NCBI GenBank assembly: GCA_031549195.1
Contig: JAVBQF010000028.1
Span: forward strand, 1-38,706
DNA from: JAVBQF01 sp031549195
GTDB taxonomy: Bacteria > Bacillota_I > Bacilli_A > RF39 > UBA660
DNA length: 38,706 bases
Reading direction: 5' to 3'
The position numbers were made by a program, and so were the translations under genes. Of this stretch, positions 16,124-23,182 are shown piece after piece. Within the stretch, counting starts at the first letter, position 1; the number at the start of each line of letters is the position of its first letter. The notes under the pieces were generated by a model, which did not search any database, had not been told where the DNA came from, and saw only the letters and a program-made list of their open reading frames with translations.

Positions 16124-16434
16124 AAGTTTTCCTCCTTTATTTCAATATTCTTAGGATAATCTTCATTAAGTTCATATAATAAATTAATCATATTATTAAT
16201 AAGATTATCTACTATTAAATTATGTTCTTTAATAGTTATTTTGAAGTTATCTTTATCTTCATTATATTCGATATAGTCCTCATTAAAAGTAAGTATTCCA
16301 TTTACTGTAGTTGTAACAATACTCGATACTGAAGCACATACTATATCACTACCATATTTATCATAATTAGCATGACCAATTAAGTAAATACTATCTATAA
16401 GATTATTTTTTTTTATTAATTTTACTTTAATCAT
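16120..16434 (-). CDS. prp: Ribosomal-processing cysteine protease Prp
   Basis: About 104 residues, with the Prp catalytic pair in one block: His in LIGHANYDKYG and Cys in SDIVCASVS. Prp cuts the L27 leader; the substrate gene rpmA is next in the operon and carries a matching QLF/AHHKG site. ATG 16434, one base after the rplU TAA (TAATATG), was chosen over TTG 16443. The length is typical for the YsxB/Prp family. Confidence 0.92.
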   Translation of the reverse strand: MIKVKLIKKNNLIDSIYLIGHANYDKYGSDIVCASVSSIVTTTVNGILTFNEDYIEYNEDKDNFKITIKEHNLIVDNLINNMINLLYELNEDYPKNIEIKEENL

Positions 16435-16435
16435 A

Positions 16436-16738
16436 TTATCCAACTATTTTTTCAATAGTTACTTTAGTATATGGTTGCCTATGACCCATAGTGCGATGAT
16501 TACTTCTCTTATTAGAAACATATGTAAATATTCTAATCTTCTTTTGTTTACCGTGCTTTTCAATTTTACCTTCTACTTTTGCACCGTTAATTAGTGGATT
16601 ACCAATCTTATCATCAATCATTAGTACTTCATCAAAAGTAACTTTATCTCCTGCTGATCCATCTAACTTTTCAATATAGATAGTATCACCTTCTGAAACG
16701 TAGTATTGTTTTCCACCTGTTTTAATAACTGCTTTCAT
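16436..16738 (-). CDS. rplU: 50S ribosomal protein L21
   Basis: A protein of 100 residues with MKAVIKTGGKQYYVSEGD at the N-terminus and the C-terminal KIRIFTYVSNKRSNHRTMGHRQPYTKVTI block of L21. It leads the rplU-prp-rpmA operon, with AAGGAGG before ATG 16738 and a structured leader and promoter upstream. Confidence 0.97.
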   Translation of the reverse strand: MKAVIKTGGKQYYVSEGDTIYIEKLDGSAGDKVTFDEVLMIDDKIGNPLINGAKVEGKIEKHGKQKKIRIFTYVSNKRSNHRTMGHRQPYTKVTIEKIVG

Positions 16739-16740
16739 TC

Positions 16741-16838
16741 ATTATCCTCCTTTTTAAAATTCTGACTCGCTCTTAAGGTACATAGTAATGTTTTAAAACC
16801 TTTTTAATGCGGTTTGAAGCTAGAGGCTACAAACATAT
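16741..16838 (-). ncRNA. L21 leader (ribosomal-protein autoregulatory leader) upstream of rplU
   Basis: The 5' leader of rplU, about 95 nucleotides from the inferred transcription start to the ATG, contains GTAGCCTCTAGCTTC, an ACCGC element and a conserved GAGCGAGTCAG. These are the kind of segments I recall for the Firmicutes L21 leader (Rfam L21_leader). I could not fold it or score it against the model. It would let L21 or a related product control its own operon. Confidence 0.6.
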
Positions 16839-16840
16839 AA

Positions 16841-16869
16841 ATATTACCACAAACTGGTTATCAAGTCAA
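16841..16869 (-). promoter_or_regulatory. Sigma-A-type promoter of the rplU operon
   Basis: Minus strand -35 TTGACT (16864-16869), 17-base spacer, -10 TAATAT (16841-16846). It gives a leader of about 95 nucleotides that holds the L21-leader-like sequence. Confidence 0.7.
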
Positions 16870-16909
16870 ATATTTTTTACAAATTAGTATCTGTTTCAAC
16901 AATAAGATA

Positions 16910-16934
16910 AAAAGCATATTTTACATATGCTTTT
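16910..16934 (-). terminator. Terminator of yneF
   Basis: AAAAGCATAT / ATATGCTTTT stem overlapping the last codons and stop of yneF, followed by a T-run on the minus strand. Confidence 0.8.
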
Positions 16935-17130
16935 GCATTGACTTCATCATTTGATTTACTTGTTTTTGAGAAGGGGTTCTTCCCATTTGTAACATCAAAG
17001 CTTTAATCATCTCTTCATTAATTGGTGGGTTCTTCTTGATGTACTTAGTCATATAATGCTTAGCACCAAAGAAGCCTGCCACTGCTCCAATTAATAATCC
17101 AATTACTACATATAGTATATCCCACAACAT
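16921..17130 (-). CDS. yneF: YneF family membrane protein (UPF0154)
   Basis: A protein of 69 residues: one N-terminal membrane helix (LWDILYVVIGLLIGAVAGFFGAKHYM) and a cytosolic tail with the family signature NPPINEEMIKALMLQMGRTPSQKQVNQMMKSM. The function is unknown. ATG 17130 was chosen because AGGAG lies 8 bases upstream. It follows the SirA-like gene, as yneF follows sirA in B. subtilis. Confidence 0.92.
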   Translation of the reverse strand: MLWDILYVVIGLLIGAVAGFFGAKHYMTKYIKKNPPINEEMIKALMLQMGRTPSQKQVNQMMKSMQKHM

Positions 17131-17172
17131 AATAATCACTCCTCAAGATATATTCTACTAAAAAATATATGA

Positions 17173-17598
17173 TTAAACAAGCATTTTGAGACTACTTATA
17201 AAAAAATAATCATGATTAATGAAATCACAAACAAATAAATTTTTATTTATATCATAAAGCATATCAAAAAATTCCGTGCAACTCCTATTAGAATTTATTA
17301 CTATATAAGTATTTTTCACTTTCATAATACTAACTTCATCTTTATATAGATTATTTATTATATGCTCATCTTTCCTTTTGGAATACTTCATCTTAGTATG
17401 TAGTGCTACAAATATATATTTATCTATATATGCTTTATCTATTTTTTTAACTATTTGATTAAATAGATTATAGCCATAGTTAATATCATTTTTTCTCATA
17501 TAATAGAGCTGACTTAAAATATTATATAAAGTATTTGGAGTATCTTTATATAATTTAGTAAATTCTTCTTTAATATCAAATGCATAATATATCCTCAT
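17173..17598 (-). CDS. sirA: SirA-like sporulation inhibitor of replication
   Basis: A protein of 141 residues that resembles SirA in length and pattern: an N-terminal YYAFDIKEEF strand, a helical middle, and a C-terminal FFDMLYDINKNLFVCDF block. In B. subtilis SirA binds domain I of DnaA and blocks new rounds of replication once Spo0A is active. The identification rests partly on position: tkt, then this gene, then yneF, exactly the B. subtilis order tkt-sirA-yneF, except that one unknown gene now sits after tkt. ATG 17598 is preferred over GTG 17607, with AGGTG 6 bases upstream. Sequence similarity is weak by eye, so the call is moderate. Confidence 0.68.
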   Translation of the reverse strand: MRIYYAFDIKEEFTKLYKDTPNTLYNILSQLYYMRKNDINYGYNLFNQIVKKIDKAYIDKYIFVALHTKMKYSKRKDEHIINNLYKDEVSIMKVKNTYIVINSNRSCTEFFDMLYDINKNLFVCDFINHDYFFISSLKMLV

Positions 17599-17658
17599 CT
17601 TAATCACCTAAGAAGAGTTTATAAGATTAAAAGAGGGATTTTTGTCATTATATGAAAA

Positions 17659-17682
17659 AAGAAATTAATTTCATAATTTCTT
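17659..17682 (-). terminator. Terminator of the 176-aa unknown gene
   Basis: AAGAAATTA / TAATTTCTT stem with a 6-base loop and T-run on the minus strand; the stop codon of the gene is at its foot. Confidence 0.75.
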
Positions 17683-18211
17683 ATCTTGCTCCTATATTTT
17701 TTTGTAATGGTGCTAAGCTTTCTTTTGATGCTGTATATACCATTAAAATGCCACTGTGATATATGTTTTGGCATAAGGTATGTGATGTTGGAATTAGTAA
17801 TCCACTTTTTAAATAGCTAAAGTGAGTAGTAACTTGCTCATGGGGTTCTTCATCAGTGATTCTAAATCTTCTACAAACTTTTATATTTACTGTGTCAGAA
17901 TCTTTTTTACATAAATTTAAAAATGGATGCCCTATTCTTATTCCTAAAGTATGGTTGACTGTACAGTCTTCTTTCAGTTCCCTACTAGTTGCTTGATAGT
18001 TATATCCTGAACTATGACCAAAAAGTGCATTTACTTCTGGTGTAGCATTATTCAAGGCATCTGGAAATTGTTTCAATAATTCTTGAATAAGTTTAGTTTG
18101 TTCTTCTATACCTTCAGCTATAGCTACTTTTCCAAGTTCTTTTTTTTGAATAGAAAATCCATAACAGTGTTCAAGAGGTAATATAGTACTTGTTTTTTTT
18201 ACAAATTCCAT
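17681..18211 (-). CDS. Protein of unknown function inserted between tkt and sirA (176 aa)
   Basis: Not recognised. A soluble-looking protein with several Cys and His residues (EHCYG, LCKKDSDTVNIKVCRRF, TSHTLCQNIYHSG) but no clear metal-binding spacing, no signal peptide and no membrane helix. AAGGAG lies 10 bases before ATG 18211. It has its own promoter overlapping the tkt terminator, and its own terminator, so it is a separate unit placed inside an otherwise conserved tkt-sirA-yneF neighbourhood. Like the other standalone unknown genes here, it is less Ile/Asn-rich than the chromosome background. No function can be assigned. Confidence 0.75.
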   Translation of the reverse strand: MEFVKKTSTILPLEHCYGFSIQKKELGKVAIAEGIEEQTKLIQELLKQFPDALNNATPEVNALFGHSSGYNYQATSRELKEDCTVNHTLGIRIGHPFLNLCKKDSDTVNIKVCRRFRITDEEPHEQVTTHFSYLKSGLLIPTSHTLCQNIYHSGILMVYTASKESLAPLQKNIGAR

Positions 18212-18235
18212 GAAGTATCAACTCCTTGGTCATAT

Positions 18236-18264
18236 ATATTATCACACCTAAAAAGAGATTTCAA
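18236..18264 (-). promoter_or_regulatory. Promoter of the 176-aa unknown gene, overlapping the tkt terminator
   Basis: Minus strand -35 TTGAAA (18259-18264), 17-base spacer, -10 TAATAT (18236-18241). The -35 lies inside the tkt terminator hairpin. Confidence 0.55.
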
Positions 18265-18280
18265 CTATTTCAAAATCTCT
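18254..18280 (-). terminator. Terminator of tkt
   Basis: AGAGATTT / AAATCTCT stem with an 11-base loop, followed by TTTTT on the minus strand; it contains the tkt stop. Confidence 0.7.
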
Positions 18281-20238
18281 TCTAATTTCTTTTCTATCGT
18301 ATCTACATCAAAACCATATTTTTTTAGTACCGCTTCTCTATTCCCAGATGCTCCAAACTTATCAATTGTAAACAAATGGCTTTGTTCATCAACATATTTA
18401 TGCCAAGAATAGGAACTAGATGCTTCTATTACAAAAGTTTTAGCATTAAGAGGTAATATTGATTTTCTATATTCTACATCTTCTTGTTCAAATCTTTCAA
18501 TAGATGGCATACTCACAATTCTTAACTTTATACCTTTAGATAAAAGTCTATCATAAAGCTCGATTGCTATTTCCATTTCTTCTCCTGTTGCAATAATTAT
18601 ACCAGATAGCTTTCCTTGTTCCTGTTTTACTATGTATGCACCATGTGTAACTTCTTTTGAACTTGTAGTATCTTGAATAATAACTTTATTTCTACCTAAT
18701 ATTACTGCCGATGGTTTTCTTGTTTCAAATATCGTTTTATATGTTCCTACTACCTCGTTAGAATCAGCTGGTCTATATACATCAAGGTTAGGTATTGAAC
18801 GAAGTGATACTAGTTGTTCTATTGCTTCATGTGTAGGACCATCTTCACCAACAGATATAGAATCGTGAGTAAATACATATATTACAGGCAAATTCATCAA
18901 AGCACTCATTCTAACAGCTGGCTTTAAATAGTCAAAGAAAGGTAAAAATGTTGATACAAATGGTGTTAATCCAGTTAAAGCAAGCCCATTTGCTATTGCC
19001 CCCATTGCATGTTCTCTTATTCCAAAATTTATATTTCTACCACTTGGTTCCTCACTACTGAAATCTTTTGTATTTTTAATTCTGGCATTTGTTGATTTAG
19101 AAGTATCAGCAGAACCACCAATTAGAAAATTATATTTTTCTGCAATTGAGTTAATAATCTTGCCAGACGCTACTCTTGTTGAGTCCATGCCATCTTCTGG
19201 TAATTCATAATATATATCTTTTAATTTTATTGGAAGTTTATTATTAAGAAGGCTTTCTAAATCTTTTTTCTTTTCTTCATTAAGATTATCTACTTTCTTC
19301 TTCCATACTTCATAACTATTGTCATAACGTTCATTAATCAATTCTCTAAATGCTTCTATTGAATCATTTGATACTCCAAATGGTATATCACGTAATCCAA
19401 GTTTATTTTTAATATCTATTATATCTTCTGTTTCAAGTGGTGCACCATGTACAGTATTTGTTCCTTCATTACGAGAATATTTACCAATTACAGTTTTTAT
19501 TTCTATTAATGTTGGTTTATCACTAACTTTTGCTTTTTCAATAGCCATATCAATAGCATTTGTATCTTCTCCATTTTCTACTAATATATAATTCCAATTA
19601 ATTGAGTTAAATCTCATCTTCATATCTTCTTTAAAAGAGGAATCTAACCTTCCATCTAAAGTAATATCATTAGAGTCATATAATACTATTAGTTTGTCTA
19701 ATCCTAATTTTCCAGCAAGTGATGTAGCTTCATAACTAATACCTTCCATAAGATCACCATCACCACATAACACATAGGTATAATAGTTAATAATATCTTT
19801 ACCAAAATAGTCTCTTAAATACGCTTCTCCTATTGCTATACCAACAGCACTTGCAATACCCTGTCCAAGTGGTCCTGTTGACATATCAACTCCTGGTGTT
19901 ATTCCATATTCAGGATGACCAGGTGTAATAGAGTCAAGCTTTCTAAAGCTTTTTAAATCATCCATAGTAATATTAAATCCTGCTGCAAAAAGAGTTGAAT
20001 AAAGAAGTGCTGATCCATGGCCTGCAGACATTATAAATCTATCTCGATTAATCCACTTTTCATCATTAACATTAAATTTAAGTTGATTCCCATAAACTGT
20101 TGCTATTATTGGTGCTGCACCTAAAGCAATTCCTGGATGCCCAGATTTTGCATAATCAATAATATCAATCCCAAGCCCTCTTATCGTATCTACTATCTTC
20201 TTATCAATACTATTGTCTTCTTTTTTACCGAGTAACAT
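18265..20238 (-). CDS. tkt: Transketolase
   Basis: A protein of 657 residues, the normal length. It has the thiamine-diphosphate domain with SGHPGIALGAAP, STGPLGQG and CGDGDLMEGISYEA. The pyrimidine-binding domain has GGSADTSKSTN, NFGIREHAMGAIANGLAL and FTHDSISVGEDGPTHEAIEQL. A C-terminal domain follows. It moves two-carbon units in the non-oxidative pentose phosphate pathway. The ribosome site GAAGGA is before ATG 20238. It stands next to the SirA-like and yneF genes as in B. subtilis. Confidence 0.97.
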   Translation of the reverse strand: MLLGKKEDNSIDKKIVDTIRGLGIDIIDYAKSGHPGIALGAAPIIATVYGNQLKFNVNDEKWINRDRFIMSAGHGSALLYSTLFAAGFNITMDDLKSFRKLDSITPGHPEYGITPGVDMSTGPLGQGIASAVGIAIGEAYLRDYFGKDIINYYTYVLCGDGDLMEGISYEATSLAGKLGLDKLIVLYDSNDITLDGRLDSSFKEDMKMRFNSINWNYILVENGEDTNAIDMAIEKAKVSDKPTLIEIKTVIGKYSRNEGTNTVHGAPLETEDIIDIKNKLGLRDIPFGVSNDSIEAFRELINERYDNSYEVWKKKVDNLNEEKKKDLESLLNNKLPIKLKDIYYELPEDGMDSTRVASGKIINSIAEKYNFLIGGSADTSKSTNARIKNTKDFSSEEPSGRNINFGIREHAMGAIANGLALTGLTPFVSTFLPFFDYLKPAVRMSALMNLPVIYVFTHDSISVGEDGPTHEAIEQLVSLRSIPNLDVYRPADSNEVVGTYKTIFETRKPSAVILGRNKVIIQDTTSSKEVTHGAYIVKQEQGKLSGIIIATGEEMEIAIELYDRLLSKGIKLRIVSMPSIERFEQEDVEYRKSILPLNAKTFVIEASSSYSWHKYVDEQSHLFTIDKFGASGNREAVLKKYGFDVDTIEKKLEEILK

Positions 20239-20325
20239 ATAATCCTTCTTTCTGCATATATATTTAATTCATTATACCATAAATAACTATTAAAAATACT
20301 TTCTTTATATTCCTTTACTGTCAAT

Positions 20326-20346
20326 AAAAGCGTTTATTAAACGCCT
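20326..20346 (-). terminator. Terminator of the 215-aa unknown gene
   Basis: GCGTTT / AAACGC stem with a 3-base loop, then TTTTATT on the minus strand. Confidence 0.6.
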
Positions 20347-20351
20347 CTTTT

Positions 20352-20999
20352 TTATTTGTTTGGAGTTGCTATTGAAGATAGACAACCACATCTCATACCG
20401 CCCCACGCTATATCTTCTTTACTTTTTATTTTATTTTGTTTAGGCTTTTTTAATAATGACGGAGCATGTGACAAAACATAATTTGAAAGTCCAAATTCTC
20501 CCTCACTTTCATGATAATGCAGTTCTGTTACACCATCATCTTTTATTATAAATTGTGGACTATCTAAGAACATTTCATCTGTTTCCATTACTCTTTCTAT
20601 TTTTTCACCTTGTAGAAAGCCTATTGTGGTTAATAAAAAGTCAGTATATCTTCTAAAAAACATATTTGCTCTCATCTTACCATCTTGTTGTCCTTTTAAT
20701 TCATCATTTGCATAGCTCAATACCATTTCTAAATCATCTGCCTGCCCACTAAATTGTGCTGGGGTCTTCTTTAAAAATTTACAGGCTAATCTTGACATAG
20801 TGATTCTTATTCTACCCCAATTTTCTGTTAAGTTTGAATCTTCTTCGACAAATGATTCCTCCAAACCAAGACTAGCATATGCACACATATCATTTATATA
20901 ATCCCTTTCGAAACTTGCAACTTCTGATACTTTAGGCTGACATCTTGATAATATAGCCATATGTGGTATAACATTTTTTTCTAAAAAATTTCTTATCAT
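20352..20999 (-). CDS. Protein of unknown function, standalone gene (215 aa)
   Basis: Not recognised. ATG 20999 (MIRNFLEKNVIPHMAIL) was chosen, since AAGGGAG lies 8 bases upstream; the frame is open to 21146 but that part overlaps the glycosylase gene and has no start signal. The protein is largely helical, with an acidic middle (ESFVEEDSNLTEN), a ferritin- or four-helix-like feel that I cannot verify, and a C-terminal GMRCGCLSS with two close cysteines. It has its own promoter and terminator, another single-gene unit. No signal peptide or clear membrane helix. Confidence 0.72.
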   Translation of the reverse strand: MIRNFLEKNVIPHMAILSRCQPKVSEVASFERDYINDMCAYASLGLEESFVEEDSNLTENWGRIRITMSRLACKFLKKTPAQFSGQADDLEMVLSYANDELKGQQDGKMRANMFFRRYTDFLLTTIGFLQGEKIERVMETDEMFLDSPQFIIKDDGVTELHYHESEGEFGLSNYVLSHAPSLLKKPKQNKIKSKEDIAWGGMRCGCLSSIATPNK

Positions 21000-21030
21000 T
21001 TTAAAACTCCCTTCTTGAAATACAAGTATT

Positions 21031-21058
21031 ATTATAATACTATTTTGTGATTTGTAAA
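21031..21058 (-). promoter_or_regulatory. Promoter of the 215-aa unknown gene
   Basis: Minus strand -35 TTTACA (21053-21058), 16-base spacer, consensus -10 TATAAT (21031-21036), in the short gap after the glycosylase gene. Confidence 0.6.
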
Positions 21059-21061
21059 TAT

Positions 21062-21889
21062 CTATAACGTTTGACAACCAGGACAATAATAAATACTTCC
21101 ACCTAAATAACTTTCTTTTTTTATTATGTTTCCACATAAAGAGCATTTTTTACCAACAGTATTTTTACTCAATATTGTTTGATACTTTCCAGGATTGTTA
21201 AATAAATCTTTTTCTGTATCTCTTCCATTATCTTTCACCATTTTATTCAATGTTTCTTTTATGGAATTAAATAGCACTTTTCTATCTTCAATACTTAATG
21301 TACCTATTTTCCTTTTTGGATGAATCTTTGCATTAAATAATATATCTTGGGCTACTCCATTACCTATTCCAACTATACGTTGCTCTGTTGCTAAAAATGC
21401 TTTACTGCTAATTGTATCCTTACAAATGCTCAGTAACTTATTAAAATATTCATAATTAAATTCATTAGATATTGGTAATATACCTTCTTTAGAAGCTTTT
21501 AAATAGATATTTTCATCCAACTCTTTAGCCATCGAGCAAGATATAGCCCCATACATTGCTACATTTGCTGATAAATACGTATTATCAGCAAATTCTATTA
21601 ACAATTGATGCTTTAATGGAATTGTAGACTTATCCTTATGAAATCTTAAATTAACTCCATCTCTAAATAATAGTTCAATGTTTTCTAATTCTATTACTAC
21701 ATAAAATCCATAATACTTAATATTAATTACTTTTTTTCCATTTAAATAATTCCCATATTTACTTGGATCACCACTATAAAAGGTTAAATTATGTGGGGAA
21801 GAGTTTGCAATAGTACTAACTATTTTCTTTCCTTTAATAGTATCATTCAATTGTTTGTGTATTGTAATGATTTCTGGTAACTCTAACAT
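21062..21889 (-). CDS. Fpg/Nei-family DNA glycosylase-like protein with altered active site
   Basis: A protein of 275 residues with the overall Fpg/MutM architecture: N-terminal beta-sandwich, helix-two-turn-helix with IVGIGNGVAQDILFNAKIHPKR, and a C-terminal zinc finger CSLCG...CPGCQ. Canonical enzymes start with PELPE after Met removal and use that Pro as nucleophile. Here the start is MLELPE, so Leu replaces Pro while the adjacent Glu remains. The beta-hairpin Lys (usually in RRGKY) appears as YYGFY. The zinc-finger Arg (usually GR.T) appears as GGS. Family membership is clear, but base-excision activity is doubtful. AGGAG lies just upstream of ATG 21889. Confidence 0.85.
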   Translation of the reverse strand: MLELPEIITIHKQLNDTIKGKKIVSTIANSSPHNLTFYSGDPSKYGNYLNGKKVINIKYYGFYVVIELENIELLFRDGVNLRFHKDKSTIPLKHQLLIEFADNTYLSANVAMYGAISCSMAKELDENIYLKASKEGILPISNEFNYEYFNKLLSICKDTISSKAFLATEQRIVGIGNGVAQDILFNAKIHPKRKIGTLSIEDRKVLFNSIKETLNKMVKDNGRDTEKDLFNNPGKYQTILSKNTVGKKCSLCGNIIKKESYLGGSIYYCPGCQTL

Positions 21890-21923
21890 ACATTTCTCCT
21901 ATTAATTTATTATAGCAAAGAAA

Positions 21924-21947
21924 AAAGGAAAAAGTTAAGTTTCCTTT
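21924..21947 (-). terminator. Terminator of the DUF3892-type gene
   Basis: AAAGGAAA / TTTCCTTT stem with an 8-base loop; on the minus strand it is followed by TTTCTTTG. Confidence 0.6.
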
Positions 21948-21948
21948 A

Positions 21949-22233
21949 TTATTTTGCTGATATTGCTGGCAAGTTACCTAAATTATTATTTTCTTCTCCA
22001 TCTGGTAATGCTTTTAAATAATAACTTTCTTTTCTATTTGCTATACCTACGCCTTTAATGCCTCCTCCTCTAGCAAGACTAATAGCATCTTCTTTGCTTA
22101 CTATCCTATTATCCGAAAGTTGATATCCTACTACTCTGCCATTTTCTTTCACAAGTGCAGTTATACTTTTAGCATCACTATTAGGATTAGGTATTTCTTT
22201 TAGAGCCATCATAGGCAATGATTTACCGTTCAT
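21949..22233 (-). CDS. DUF3892-type small protein
   Basis: A protein of 94 residues containing the pattern ITALVKENGRVVGYQLSDNRIVSKEDAISLARGG, which I recognise as DUF3892-like: a small beta/alpha domain of unknown role common in Firmicutes. It is followed by an extension with GVGIANRKESYYLKALPDG. AAGGAGG lies 5 bases before ATG 22233. It has its own terminator. It lies just downstream, on the same strand, of the small Cys-rich gene at 22336-22632, with the AT-rich gap between containing that gene's terminator. Confidence 0.65.
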   Translation of the reverse strand: MNGKSLPMMALKEIPNPNSDAKSITALVKENGRVVGYQLSDNRIVSKEDAISLARGGGIKGVGIANRKESYYLKALPDGEENNNLGNLPAISAK

Positions 22234-22293
22234 AAAATCCTCCTTTTATTATTATTAATTATTGCCCAATTATCATTATTTATTCAAAAAAAA

Positions 22294-22315
22294 TAATATA
22301 ACTATAATTATATTA
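22294..22315 (-). terminator. Terminator of the 98-aa Cys-rich gene
   Basis: TAATATAA / TTATATTA stem with a 6-base loop, followed by T8 on the minus strand. Confidence 0.65.
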
Positions 22316-22335
22316 CTTTATATATATTAATTTAA

Positions 22336-22632
22336 TTATGATAATGGTTTCTCTTCACATTCTTCACATAAACAATCACTAAATAATTCTAATTTTGATT
22401 GTAGTATTAATTCTAATCTTGCTATAGCATTAACCATTGATTGAACTGATTTATTTACTTTAAGTAAGTCTTCTGTTTTAGTTTCATCAAATGCTATAAC
22501 TGCTTGTAATTTTTCACCTTCAGCATTAAGTATATGCGATAATGCTGTTTGTTCCAATGCAACAGATTCAATTATATCTGTTACAGCTTGGCATTTTGTA
22601 ACATCACTTGGTTTAATTATTGGCATTGACAT
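22336..22632 (-). CDS. Small protein with ALSHILNAEGEK module and Cys-rich tail
   Basis: A protein of 98 residues. Residues 19-85 form a helical module starting DIIESVALEQTALSHILNAE and continuing through LLKVNKSVQSMVNAIARLELIL to KLEL. The same module ends the protein encoded at 23183-24244. The tail, DCLCEECEEK, is Cys- and acid-rich. From memory, proteins with a SVAL..ALSHILNAEGEK core occur in spore-forming Firmicutes, often beside collagen-like or spore-surface proteins; I cannot check this here. AGGAGG lies before ATG 22632. No signal peptide. A spore-coat or exosporium role is inference only. Confidence 0.7.
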   Translation of the reverse strand: MSMPIIKPSDVTKCQAVTDIIESVALEQTALSHILNAEGEKLQAVIAFDETKTEDLLKVNKSVQSMVNAIARLELILQSKLELFSDCLCEECEEKPLS

Positions 22633-22733
22633 AAATTTACCTCCTATTTAAAATTTATTTATTATAGATGCACTATATTATATTAAGCGCTTTGTAATTT
22701 TGTACCGACTTTTAGCTATGATAATGAACTTTA

Positions 22734-23087
22734 TTATTCATCAAAGCAATCATCTTTACATGGATCTCTATATATTGGTTTCAATTCATTAATTTCACAT
22801 AATTTTAAATATATATATATAAGATTATCACATATACATATTTTTTCTTTAATAAAGTCTTTTTTACATAATGATAAAACTTTCCTGATGCATAATCTTA
22901 GATCTTTAGTGCTTGTTATTTCAATAGCTATTCTACTACTATCTATATCTTTTACTTCTAAAATTAAACTATCTGGTAAATAAAAAATAGTTGGCTTAGT
23001 AAAAGTATATAATTCTATAAACTCATCTTTTCTGTCCTTAACTTTAATCTTTAAATACACTAATCGTTTCAATATAATCACTCTCAT
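22734..23087 (-). CDS. Small beta-rich protein with Cys/Asp-rich tail, unknown function
   Basis: A protein of roughly 112-129 residues, depending on the start. It is rich in beta strands (LVYLKIKVKDRKDEFIELY, TIFYLPDSLILEVKD) and ends in DPCKDDCFDE, with other cysteines at LCIRKVLSLCKKD and KICICDN. The longest frame starts at ATG 23123, only 14 bases from the divergent frame and without a ribosome site. ATG 23087, annotated here, or TTG 23072 is more likely, leaving room for a promoter. The acidic Cys-rich tail resembles those of the two neighbouring module proteins. Function unknown; not a family I recognise. Confidence 0.6.
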   Translation of the reverse strand: MRVIILKRLVYLKIKVKDRKDEFIELYTFTKPTIFYLPDSLILEVKDIDSSRIAIEITSTKDLRLCIRKVLSLCKKDFIKEKICICDNLIYIYLKLCEINELKPIYRDPCKDDCFDE

Positions 23088-23102
23088 CTCTTCTACTACT
23101 CT

Positions 23103-23158
23103 ATTATATGAATGTTTAATCATTTTGATATGTCTTTATGCCCATAATTACATATACT
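23103..23158. promoter_or_regulatory. Divergent promoter region with CATAnnnT -10-like elements
   Basis: Between the divergent genes there are CATATAAT on the minus strand (23103-23110) and CATATACT on the plus strand (23151-23158). Both fit the -10 pattern CATAnnnT used by mother-cell sigma factors E and K in Bacillus. Neither has a perfect matching -35 element, and AT-rich DNA gives such matches by chance, so this is tentative. Confidence 0.3.
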
Positions 23159-23182
23159 ATTATGAAGACTGGAGTGAGAAAT

